In this document: in pieces, positions 1 through 5,908 of the stretch
Numbering within the stretch: the stretch's first letter is position 1
How the letters are laid out: every line of letters begins with the position of its first letter
Assembly (NCBI GenBank): GCA_016218185.1
Contig: JACREP010000010.1
Coordinates: 1-14,439, forward strand
Direction of reading: 5' to 3'
From: Candidatus Gottesmanbacteria bacterium
GTDB taxonomy: Bacteria > Patescibacteriota > Microgenomatia > UBA10105 > UBA927
DNA length: 14,439 nt
The notes under the pieces: generated by a model
What the model saw: the letters and a program-made list of their open reading frames with translations, nothing else
What the model was told of the DNA's origin: nothing
Databases searched by the model: none
Made by a program: the position numbers and the translations under genes

Positions 1-2
1 TA

Positions 3-242
3 ATAGATGAAACAGTTTCGGTAAATCTTTTAAGCAATCATTTGGCGCACACGGTTATACCCACATCGCTCTACTGGCAGGGGAGACGGTATCGGATCAC
101 CAAAGTTGGCCTTCATCACACAACACGCGAAGGAAGAACACTGTATCACATTTTTTCGGTAAGTGATGGGAATACGTTTTTTAAATTGCAATTAAATACG
201 GAAACATTACAGTGGAAGTTACAAGAGATTGCTTCGCCGTAG
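3..242 (+). CDS. Small uncharacterised protein next to a Y-family polymerase, 3' part only
   Basis: The reading frame is open from the first bases of the window to the TAG at 240-242, so the true start probably lies upstream; a TTG at 42 is the only in-window start candidate and has no convincing ribosome binding site. The visible part (about 79 residues) is basic and rich in aromatic and beta-forming residues, with a segment PTSLYWQGRRYRITKVGLHH followed by a FFKLQLNTETLQW stretch. It looks like a small single-domain beta protein; I cannot assign a function. The last residues (EIASP) and the stop are encoded inside a palindromic repeat element (226-260), so the native C-terminus has probably been replaced. 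The polymerase begins 13 bases after the stop, suggesting co-transcription and perhaps a DNA-damage context, which is inference from position only. Confidence 0.55.
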   Translation: MDETVSVNLLSNHLAHTVIPTSLYWQGRRYRITKVGLHHTTREGRTLYHIFSVSDGNTFFKLQLNTETLQWKLQEIASP

Positions 243-260
243 GAACGGACTCGCAATGAC
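226..260 (+). repeat. Palindromic repeat R1 (half element) across a stop/start junction
   Basis: This 35-nt copy starts with AGATTGC and ends with CTCGCAATGAC (250-260), the same ends as the right halves of the copies at 639-665 and 1552-1582. The left arm GTCATTGCGAG seen in those copies is absent. The element supplies the stop codon of the upstream gene (TAG, 240-242) and the probable ATG of the polymerase (256-258), with an AGGA at 241-244 as a possible ribosome binding site. Confidence 0.75.
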
Positions 261-1026
261 AACACAATTCAATCCGGCAGCGCCGACGGTCATGCATATA
301 GATCTCAATTCCTGCTTTGCAACCATTGAGCAGCAGGCAAACCCGCTCCTTCGCGGCAAACCCGTGGCAGTAGCTGCGTATACGACGGATCGCGGGTGCA
401 TTTTGGCAGCTTCTGTTGAAGCTAAGCGCTTGGGAATAAAAACCGGCATGCGCGTAAGCGATGGAAAACATCTAGCGCCTAACCTTATTGTTCTTCCGTC
501 TGATCCGGAGAAATATCGCTTCGTTAACCGGAAGTTACTCGCCTTACTTGAACAGTATTCGAATGATGTGACCGTGAAGTCGATCGATGAATTTGCTTTG
601 TCATTGCGAGGAGTTTTTAGCGACGAAGCAATCTCTAAAGATTGCCACGCTTCGCTCGCAATGACAACAGGACAAGAAATAAAACAGCGGATTAAGGCAG
701 AGATCGGGGAATGGCTGACGGTTTCCGTGGGCATTGCGCCCAATCGGTACCTTGCCAAAGTCGCATCGGGTCTTCACAAGCCGGACGGATTGGACGTGAT
801 TGCCAAACAAAATGCGGAGGAAATCCTTGCGGGACTACGGCTTGAGGACTTGTGTGGGATAAAAGAAGGATATGGCAACAGGCTGCGGCGCTATGGCATT
901 ACCAGTGCCCTCAAGTTCTACCATGCACCGGCCAAACTCCTGGCTCACGCGTTTGCGTCAAGGGTGGGGTACGACTGGTGGCTTGAGGCTCCACGGTTGG
1001 GAAGCATCACACGATTGGGAATTTGA
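256..1026 (+). CDS. Y-family DNA polymerase (DinB/UmuC-like), N-terminal fragment before a frameshift
   Basis: This part encodes the palm, fingers and helix-hairpin-helix regions of a translesion DNA polymerase that copies across damaged template bases. Seen in the sequence: the first metal-binding motif HIDLNSCFA, the fingers segment GKPVAVAAYTTDRGCILAAS, the catalytic SIDE motif, the conserved SVGIAPNRYLAKVAS segment, and an HhH-like DLCGIKEGYGNRLRRYGI. The start could be ATG 256 or ATG 292 (directly before HIDLN); the TTG at 229 lies inside a repeat and is less likely. Directly after SIDEFAL about 22 residues are encoded by palindromic repeat R2 (600-665); the family normally has a short loop there. 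After ...YDWWL the frame is lost near 985 and this frame runs into an unrelated tail ending at TGA 1024-1026. The remainder continues in the +1 frame. The catalytic core is intact, but as written the protein lacks its little-finger domain. Confidence 0.85.
   Translation: MTTQFNPAAPTVMHIDLNSCFATIEQQANPLLRGKPVAVAAYTTDRGCILAASVEAKRLGIKTGMRVSDGKHLAPNLIVLPSDPEKYRFVNRKLLALLEQYSNDVTVKSIDEFALSLRGVFSDEAISKDCHASLAMTTGQEIKQRIKAEIGEWLTVSVGIAPNRYLAKVASGLHKPDGLDVIAKQNAEEILAGLRLEDLCGIKEGYGNRLRRYGITSALKFYHAPAKLLAHAFASRVGYDWWLEAPRLGSITRLGI
600..665 (+). repeat. Palindromic repeat R2 inserted in frame in the Y-family polymerase
   Basis: The 66-nt element is bounded by perfect 11-bp inverted arms, GTCATTGCGAG (600-610) and CTCGCAATGAC (655-665). 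Nested inside is a perfect 7-bp inverted pair, GCAATCT (628-634) and AGATTGC (639-645). It is a multiple of three and contains no stop in the polymerase frame, adding about 22 residues between the SIDEFAL strand and the following helix GQEIKQRIKAEI. Copies with the same arms lie at 226-260 (half) and 1514-1582. Confidence 0.88.
976..990 (+). other. Frameshift site in the Y-family polymerase gene
   Basis: Frame 1 reads ...YDWW-L up to 982-984 (CTT) and then degenerates. Frame 2 reads R-L-H-G-W-E from 986 onward, which is the expected continuation (WW-RLHG-type sequence before the little-finger domain). Removing one base near 985 (the G in CTT-G-AGG) restores a single reading frame. This is either a real one-base insertion that inactivates the gene, or a sequencing or assembly error; the sequence alone cannot separate these. 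Confidence 0.85.
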
Positions 1027-1549
1027 AACCAAAAGTATCGGCCACTCCTACGCTCTCTATAAACCGTATGAGCCAACAGATTCGAGATTGCATCAAATTT
1101 TATGTCAACTGGTAGAAAAAATGGGCAAACGGCTTCGGGACGGCGGCTATCGGGCGCAGGGGATACGGATTTCTTGCTTATTCACAAACTACACGTCGTG
1201 GAATCACGGAGAAAAACTTAGCCACCCGCTCTTTGTGAGTACGCAGCTGTATCAAGAAAGCCGCCGTATTCTTCTGAAAGCCCCAAACAAAGCTGTCCGC
1301 CTGTTGGCCGTAACCGGTTATTTTCTTACTCAAGATCTGTATAAGCAAGAGACTTTACTGACAGAAGAACAAAGGAAAACAGACCTTACTCGGGCATTAG
1401 ACGTGATTGATGCGCGGTGGGGGGATTTTACAGTATTTCCGGCACGAATGCTTTGCATGGAACAACGGGTGGTTGACCGGATCGCCTTTGGTGGTGTACG
1501 ACAACTCTCAAATGTCATTGCGAGCGAAGCGAAGCAATCTCGATCTTAA
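986..1549 (+). CDS. Y-family DNA polymerase, C-terminal fragment (little-finger domain) after the frameshift
   Basis: This fragment continues the polymerase in the +1 frame. It carries the linker RLHGWEASHDWEFETKSIGH and the little-finger (IMS C-terminal) domain that grips DNA outside the active site, followed by a conserved tail GDFTVFPARMLCMEQRVVDRIAFGG. It has no start codon with a plausible ribosome binding site of its own; an ATG at 872 in this frame lies inside the upstream coding region and translates to non-homologous sequence, so 986 is only the point where homology resumes. Joined with the upstream part the protein would be about 430 residues, normal for DinB/UmuC-like proteins once the 22-residue insert is subtracted. 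The last residues (VIASEAKQSRS) and the TAA at 1547-1549 come from repeat R3, so the C-terminus has been rewritten by the element. Confidence 0.8.
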   Translation, partial: RLHGWEASHDWEFETKSIGHSYALYKPYEPTDSRLHQILCQLVEKMGKRLRDGGYRAQGIRISCLFTNYTSWNHGEKLSHPLFVSTQLYQESRRILLKAPNKAVRLLAVTGYFLTQDLYKQETLLTEEQRKTDLTRALDVIDARWGDFTVFPARMLCMEQRVVDRIAFGGVRQLSNVIASEAKQSRS

Positions 1550-1582
1550 GGGGATTGCCACGCCCTTCGGGCTCGCAATGAC
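1514..1582 (+). repeat. Palindromic repeat R3 at the 3' end of the polymerase gene
   Basis: This 69-nt element has the same perfect 11-bp arms as R2: GTCATTGCGAG at 1514-1524 and CTCGCAATGAC at 1572-1582. Inside are CGAAGCGAAGCAATCT on the left and GATTGCCACGC on the right, plus a small hairpin GCCC-TTC-GGGC (1562-1572). It encodes the last residues and the stop of the polymerase and ends just before the rarA ribosome binding site. No T-run follows, so it does not look like a classical intrinsic terminator, although the RNA would fold strongly. Confidence 0.88.
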
Positions 1583-1585
1583 AAT

Positions 1586-1593
1586 GGAAGAGG
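1586..1593 (+). promoter_or_regulatory. Ribosome binding site for rarA
   Basis: GGAAGAGG lies 6 bases before the ATG at 1600 and favours that start over the in-frame ATGs at 1606 and 1609. It begins 3 bases after the end of repeat R3. Confidence 0.55.
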
Positions 1594-1599
1594 TATACA

Positions 1600-2796
1600 A
1601 TGAGTATGATGGCTGAACATCGGCCGCTTGCAGATATTCTCAGGCCTCAATCGCTCGATAGCGTAATCGGGCAAGCCCATCTCGTTGGCAACTCAGGCAT
1701 CGTGAGAAAACTCCTCGCCTCCGGATTTTTACCTTCCATGATTTTTTGGGGGCCGCCTGGGTGCGGCAAAACGACCCTTGCACAGCTTTTAGCCAACCTC
1801 ACGAACGCTCACTTTGAGTCGCATTCTGCCGTCAGCGCTGCCCTTGCTGATGTGCGGCGCATCGTCAAGGAAGCAAGTGAGCGGCTTGCAAAAACCGGCA
1901 TGCGGACGATATTTTTCCTCGATGAAATCCACCGGTTTAACAAAGCACAGCAGGATGCATTACTCCCGCACGTGGAAAAAGGAACGGTTATATTTATCGG
2001 TGCAACGACCGAAAATCCCTCTTTTGAGGTCATTTCTCCTCTGTTATCGCGCTGTAGAGTTTTTGTACTCAACCCGCTATCGGAAAACGAATTGAACACA
2101 ATTATTGATCGAGGAATAACATATCTCAAAACATCAATTACTGATGATGCACGTGCGTTTTTGTTGGAAGCCGCAAACGGTGATGCCCGGGCACTTTTGA
2201 CCATCCTGGAAATTGCCGCCCGCTTGACAGGGTCTCGCCCTGTCAAGCTTACGACTGCACATATCGAGGAAGCAGCCCAGCGCAAAATGCTTCAGTATGA
2301 CCGCGCGGGCGATGAACACTACAATACCATTTCCGCGTTCATTAAATCCATGCGGGCAAACGACGCGGATGCGGCCCTCTATTATTTGGCGAGAATGGTT
2401 GCCGCGGGCGAGGATCCGCTGTTTATTGCCAGGCGCATGGTGGTCTTTGCGTCCGAGGATATCGGCATGGCCCAGTCTACGGCCCTGGTTGTTGCCAATG
2501 CGGTATTTGATGCATGCAACAAAATCGGCTATCCCGAGTGTCAGGAAAATCTTGCTCACGGCGTGGTGTACCTGGCCTTGGCAAAAAAGGATCGGAGTGC
2601 CTATGATGCCTATTTCCGTGCCCTTGATGATGTAAAGCAACTCGGAAACATTCCGATTCCGCTTTCGATCCGCAATGCACCCACGAAGCTCATGAAAGGA
2701 TTAGGTTACGGCCGCGGCTACCAACGGTATACCACAAGTAGTCTGTTACCTGATAGAATAAAAGGAAAGAAGTATTACAAAGGGGGTGAGAAGTAA
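1600..2796 (+). CDS. rarA: Replication-associated recombination protein A (RarA/MgsA), AAA+ ATPase
   Basis: RarA is a clamp-loader-related AAA+ ATPase that acts at stalled replication forks. Visible motifs are the N-terminal RPLADILRPQSLDSVIGQ box, Walker A GPPGCGKT (residues 51-58), Walker B FFLDE (about 105-109), sensor 1 GATTENPSFEV (134-144) and the arginine-finger segment LLSRCR (about 148-153). The C-terminal half has the family's helical tetramerisation region with RRMVVFASEDIGMA and LAHGVVYLALA. At 398 residues it is slightly shorter than typical RarA (about 420-450). A perfect 11-bp hairpin (2222-2248) is embedded in the coding sequence and encodes ARLTGSRPVKL, at a poorly conserved surface stretch before the HIEEA helix. 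The stop TAA overlaps the ATG of the next gene (TAATG). Confidence 0.95.
   Translation: MSMMAEHRPLADILRPQSLDSVIGQAHLVGNSGIVRKLLASGFLPSMIFWGPPGCGKTTLAQLLANLTNAHFESHSAVSAALADVRRIVKEASERLAKTGMRTIFFLDEIHRFNKAQQDALLPHVEKGTVIFIGATTENPSFEVISPLLSRCRVFVLNPLSENELNTIIDRGITYLKTSITDDARAFLLEAANGDARALLTILEIAARLTGSRPVKLTTAHIEEAAQRKMLQYDRAGDEHYNTISAFIKSMRANDADAALYYLARMVAAGEDPLFIARRMVVFASEDIGMAQSTALVVANAVFDACNKIGYPECQENLAHGVVYLALAKKDRSAYDAYFRALDDVKQLGNIPIPLSIRNAPTKLMKGLGYGRGYQRYTTSSLLPDRIKGKKYYKGGEK
2222..2248 (+). repeat. Perfect hairpin repeat within rarA
   Basis: GCTTGACAGGG (2222-2232) and CCCTGTCAAGC (2238-2248) are exact reverse complements separated by the 5-nt loop TCTCG. The hairpin is read in frame in rarA (about residues 208-217). 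From memory, similar GACAGGGT...CCCTGTC units are dispersed in some Patescibacteria genomes; this is the only copy I see here. Confidence 0.7.
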
Positions 2797-3050
2797 TGGA
2801 CATACAAATCGGGAAAATCAGCCACTATTACGACAAAATCGGCGTCGCGGTCATAGAAGTTACGAATCAGCCCTTAAAAGCAGGCGATACGGTAAAATTT
2901 TCCGGTCATGATAAAGAGTTTACCCAGGTCGTTTCGTCGCTCCAGGTGGAACATAAGCAGGTAAAGGAAGTCAAACCCGGTGATTCCGCCGGCGTCAAAG
3001 TGGACGCTCCGGTAAAAGAAGGCGATGTGGTATATTTACTTACGAAATGA
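2796..3050 (+). CDS. EF-Tu domain-2-like beta-barrel miniprotein (translation elongation factor-like)
   Basis: The 84-residue protein consists of one small beta-barrel resembling domain 2 of translational GTPases such as EF-Tu: an opening IGKISHYYDKIGVAVIEV, then LKAGDTVKFSG, a FTQVVSSLQVEHKQVKEVKPGD segment, and a closing VKEGDVVYLL strand. There is no G domain, so it cannot bind GTP like a true elongation factor. Stand-alone proteins of this type are usually annotated as elongation factor-like and are known from archaea and uncultured bacteria; the role is unknown. It is preceded by a GGGGGTGAG ribosome binding site (2782-2790) located within the end of rarA, and its ATG overlaps the rarA stop by one base. 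Its own stop overlaps the Nudix start (ATGA), so the three genes are probably translationally coupled. Confidence 0.8.
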   Translation: MDIQIGKISHYYDKIGVAVIEVTNQPLKAGDTVKFSGHDKEFTQVVSSLQVEHKQVKEVKPGDSAGVKVDAPVKEGDVVYLLTK

Positions 3051-3460
3051 AAGAAGAACGATCCTCAGGCGGCGTGGTGATTCGCCGTGGCGGTAGCGGT
3101 TGGCAGGTACTTCTGATCAGGGATATGAACGGAAGCTGGACGTTTCCGAAAGGACTCATTGAAAAGGGCGAATTACCCGAACAAACCGCCGTACGTGAAA
3201 TCTCTGAAGAGGTGGGGATTGGTGACCTTACACTTGTAAAAAAACTTTCTCCCATCGTCTATTGGTACAGACGCAATGGCCGTATCAAAAAAACTGTTCT
3301 CTATTTTCTCTTTACCGCAAACAGCGACAAACCCCTCAAGCCTCAAAAAGAAGAAGGTATACAAGAGGCGAAATGGACACCGCTCCATCGGGCAAAAACA
3401 ATTGTCGGATATCCAAAGACAAACAGAAGCTTATTGCAAGAAACTATACTGTCTTTATAA
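3047..3460 (+). CDS. Nudix hydrolase
   Basis: Nudix enzymes cleave nucleoside diphosphates linked to another group, often cleaning up oxidised nucleotides or signalling dinucleotides. The full Nudix box is present as G36-x5-E42-x7-R50-E51-I-S-E54-E55-V-G57-I58, with all catalytic and metal-binding residues of the consensus. The protein is 137 residues, the normal size for a single-domain Nudix protein, with WTFPKGLIEKGE leading into the box and EAKWTPLHRA near the C-terminus. The overall look is close to Ap4A-hydrolase/MutT-like members, but the substrate cannot be read from the sequence. The ATG overlaps the previous stop by four bases (ATGA, 3047-3050). Confidence 0.92.
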   Translation: MKEERSSGGVVIRRGGSGWQVLLIRDMNGSWTFPKGLIEKGELPEQTAVREISEEVGIGDLTLVKKLSPIVYWYRRNGRIKKTVLYFLFTANSDKPLKPQKEEGIQEAKWTPLHRAKTIVGYPKTNRSLLQETILSL

Positions 3461-3471
3461 AATAAACGATT

Positions 3472-3861
3472 ATGGATCTTGTACCGGCACCGGATATAGG
3501 AATAATAATTAAGCGGATTGTGCCGCGTTTGCCGTTCCCCCATATCGATCCTGCAAAAATTACCTGTATGCGAAGCACCAACACAACCAGCAGGGCCCGT
3601 GCCAGAATCTGGAGCTTTCCCAAAATTTGGCAGATGGCGCTCAAGCATCCTCCCCATTACATTATTGAGGTACTCTCCGAGCATTTTGACCATTTATCAG
3701 CTGATGATAAAACGCGGGTCATCATCCACGAACTCATGCACATCCCGAAAAACTTTTCCGGAGCTCTCGTGCCTCACCGCGGCAGGCATACGCATATTGA
3801 CCGCCGCAGCGTCGAACGGTTTTTCCAGATGTATAAGCAAAGTACCAGGAGTTCCCCATGA
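3472..3861 (+). CDS. Putative zinc metallopeptidase (HELMH motif)
   Basis: This 129-residue protein carries the gluzincin-type motif HELMH at residues 86-90 (two zinc-binding His and the catalytic Glu), in the context TRVIIHELMHIPKNFSGALVPH. Further His residues at 102, 106 and 108 (PHRGRHTHID) could supply a third ligand. The N-terminal part has a MRSTNTTSRARARIWSFPKIW segment that resembles small putative metallopeptidases common in uncultured Patescibacteria and related to phage metallopeptidase domains. There is no signal peptide or membrane segment, so it should be cytoplasmic. The start ATG lies 11 bases after the Nudix stop without a clear Shine-Dalgarno sequence. The 3' end overlaps the next gene by four bases (ATGA, 3858-3861). 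Substrate and role are unknown. Confidence 0.75.
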   Translation: MDLVPAPDIGIIIKRIVPRLPFPHIDPAKITCMRSTNTTSRARARIWSFPKIWQMALKHPPHYIIEVLSEHFDHLSADDKTRVIIHELMHIPKNFSGALVPHRGRHTHIDRRSVERFFQMYKQSTRSSP

Positions 3862-4547
3862 TTATTTTGTTGCACGGAGATGATCGGCAGTCAACACGGG
3901 CTGCACTGCTGGCGTTGAAAAAAAAGTTCTCCCATTTGGATTTACGCGTCCTCAACGGAAAAACTGCCGACGAAAATGCGCTGGTACAGGCCATCGAGTC
4001 GCCGTCAGTTTTCGGAGGATCTACCGGCATCATCATCGAAAATCTTCTGACATCACTCGGGAAAAAACCCAAAACCGCGGAGCATATGGGCGACATCCTG
4101 AAGCGCTCGGCAGAATCCGCAACGATCATTCTCTGGGAGGAAAAGGAGATGAGTCCGTCCATGATCAGACATCTGGGATCTCATGTTGAAGTAAACCTGT
4201 TTAAAATCCCTGCGGTTATTTTTTCTTTTCTCGATGCCATCCGTCCTTCCAATACAATACAATTGCTTTCGTTATATGGCAAGACCCTGGAGCACTCCCC
4301 GGCAGAACTCATCTTTACGCTCCTCGCGCGCAGGCTCCGAACGCTGGTCCAGCTTTCCGGCGGACTCACACCCACGGGCATGGCTCCCTGGCAGTTGACT
4401 CGATTGACAAAGCAGGCAAGATTCTTTACGATGGAACAAATATTTACCATGGAGAAACAACTCCTCGCGTGTGAATTTGCGGTCAAAACAGGTTCTTCGG
4501 CACTAACTCTTTCCCAACACATCGAGCGCATCCTTGTTGATCTTTAG
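3858..4547 (+). CDS. DNA polymerase III delta subunit-like protein (HolA-like), short
   Basis: The N-terminus IILLHGDDRQSTRAALLALKKKF resembles the opening strand and helix of HolA, the clamp-loader subunit that opens the sliding clamp. The C-terminal part, with a PWQLTRLTKQARFFTMEQIF stretch followed by LLACEFAVKTG, resembles the end of the HolA collar domain. There are no Walker motifs, consistent with delta being a non-ATPase member of the clamp-loader family. At 229 residues it is much shorter than typical HolA (about 330-340), apparently through loss in the central region, as seen in many reduced genomes. The start overlaps the metallopeptidase stop; the phosphomannomutase ATG follows 3 bases after the stop. 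The identification rests on remote similarity, so the call is moderate. Confidence 0.68.
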   Translation: MIILLHGDDRQSTRAALLALKKKFSHLDLRVLNGKTADENALVQAIESPSVFGGSTGIIIENLLTSLGKKPKTAEHMGDILKRSAESATIILWEEKEMSPSMIRHLGSHVEVNLFKIPAVIFSFLDAIRPSNTIQLLSLYGKTLEHSPAELIFTLLARRLRTLVQLSGGLTPTGMAPWQLTRLTKQARFFTMEQIFTMEKQLLACEFAVKTGSSALTLSQHIERILVDL

Positions 4548-4550
4548 CCT

Positions 4551-5906
4551 ATGGATCTTTCTATTTTTAAAGATTATGACATCCGTGGCACGTATCCGGA
4601 TCAGTTAAACGCTGAAGTTGTCAGATACATCGGACGGGCTATTGTCGAATATTTCAAGCCGAAAAGTATTGCAGTGGCCCGCGATATGCGCATATCCGGA
4701 AAAGAGTTAAGCGACGCTCTGGTATCCTCGTTTACCAACCTCGGTGTTGCGGTTTGCGATGCCGGAGAAACGGGTACGGAAATTGCGTATTTTTTGGCAG
4801 GAACCAGAGACTTTGATCTCGTCATTATGATTTCGGCGTCGCATAATCCAGCCAATTACAACGGACTCAAAATCGTCAAAAGGGGACCGGTCGGAGTGAA
4901 CTCTGACAGCGGTTTATTTGCCATCCGGGACCAACTAAGGCAGGATCCCGTGCCTTCCGCCAAAACACCGCAAACTGTGACGCATATTGACGTGTGGGAT
5001 GATTGGAAACAAAAGGTGCTTTCACTGGTTGATACGTCGGCGTTAAAACCTTTGTCAGTCGTCGTGGATGCAGGCAACGGCATGGCCGGGAAACTGGTCC
5101 CCATGATCTTTGAAGGCTTGCCTATCCGCCTGACCCCGTTGTATTTTGAGCTGGACGGCAGTTTCCCGCATCATGTACCCAACCCGCTTATAGAAGCAAA
5201 CAATGCCGATATCATGGCAAAAATGAAGGAACTCAACGCCGATGTCGGGTTGGCTTTTGACGGAGATGCGGACCGCGTGTTTTTTATTGACGACCGGGGC
5301 AGATTTGTATCGGGTACCACGATCACCGCGCTTCTTGCGGCATCTATTCTGTTAAAGCATCCCGGCGAGTACATCCTCTACAGTGCCGTGTGCGGCAGGA
5401 TTGTGCCGGAAACGGTCGCGCGTTTGGGAGGTAAATCCCGGCGCGTTCGCGTTGGCCACAGCTATATAAAAAACTACATGGGGCAGTATCACGCCATTTT
5501 TGCCGGAGAGCATTCCGGACACTACTATCACCGCGACTTTTTCAACTCCGAGACTGGTGTGGGTACGGCACTCATGGTACTTTCGCTTGTCAGCCGCGAC
5601 GGACGCAAATTTTCGGAAATTGTCGATGAATTTGCCAAATACCCCGCAAGCGGCGAAATCAACTTTTCCGTACCGGATACCGAAGGCACCATTGCCAATA
5701 TAAAAAAGTCATACACCGATGCCAAAACCATTGACGAGCTGGATGGGTTAAGCGTATGGTACGATGATTGGTGGTTTAATATTCGCGGATCTCATACGGA
5801 GCCGCTTATTAGGCTCAATGTGGAAGCGGATACGCAGGAAATTCTTGAACAAAGGACAAAAGCGTTGATTTTACGCATAGAATTGCTCGGCGGAAAGAAA
5901 AAATAA
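4551..5906 (+). CDS. manB: Phosphomannomutase/phosphoglucomutase
   Basis: This is an alpha-D-phosphohexomutase that interconverts hexose-6-phosphate and hexose-1-phosphate (mannose and probably glucose), feeding GDP-mannose or UDP-glucose synthesis. All four family motifs are present in order: the N-terminal FKDYDIRGTYP, the phosphoserine loop SASHNP with the catalytic Ser at residue 97, the metal loop DGDADR (237-242), the sugar-binding loop GEHSGH (319-324), and the phosphate-binding loop RGSHTEP (412-418). The length of 451 residues is normal. The sugar loop has His where many relatives have Met, and the phosphate loop reads RGSHTEP rather than the usual RxSNTEP; both are mild variations. 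It is followed two bases later by the phosphoglucose/phosphomannose isomerase, so the two steps from fructose-6-P to mannose-1-P or glucose-1-P are encoded side by side. Confidence 0.93.
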   Translation: MDLSIFKDYDIRGTYPDQLNAEVVRYIGRAIVEYFKPKSIAVARDMRISGKELSDALVSSFTNLGVAVCDAGETGTEIAYFLAGTRDFDLVIMISASHNPANYNGLKIVKRGPVGVNSDSGLFAIRDQLRQDPVPSAKTPQTVTHIDVWDDWKQKVLSLVDTSALKPLSVVVDAGNGMAGKLVPMIFEGLPIRLTPLYFELDGSFPHHVPNPLIEANNADIMAKMKELNADVGLAFDGDADRVFFIDDRGRFVSGTTITALLAASILLKHPGEYILYSAVCGRIVPETVARLGGKSRRVRVGHSYIKNYMGQYHAIFAGEHSGHYYHRDFFNSETGVGTALMVLSLVSRDGRKFSEIVDEFAKYPASGEINFSVPDTEGTIANIKKSYTDAKTIDELDGLSVWYDDWWFNIRGSHTEPLIRLNVEADTQEILEQRTKALILRIELLGGKKK

Positions 5907-5908
5907 CC

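Noticed and set aside
976..990. Programmed +1 frameshifting at CTT-GAG in the polymerase
   Set aside because: There is no stop or rare codon in the A site and no stimulatory element I can see; a simple one-base insertion or sequencing error explains it better.
226..1582. Three related repeats as a possible CRISPR array
   Set aside because: They are hundreds of bases apart, differ in length and lie in and around coding sequence; there are no regular spacers and no cas genes.
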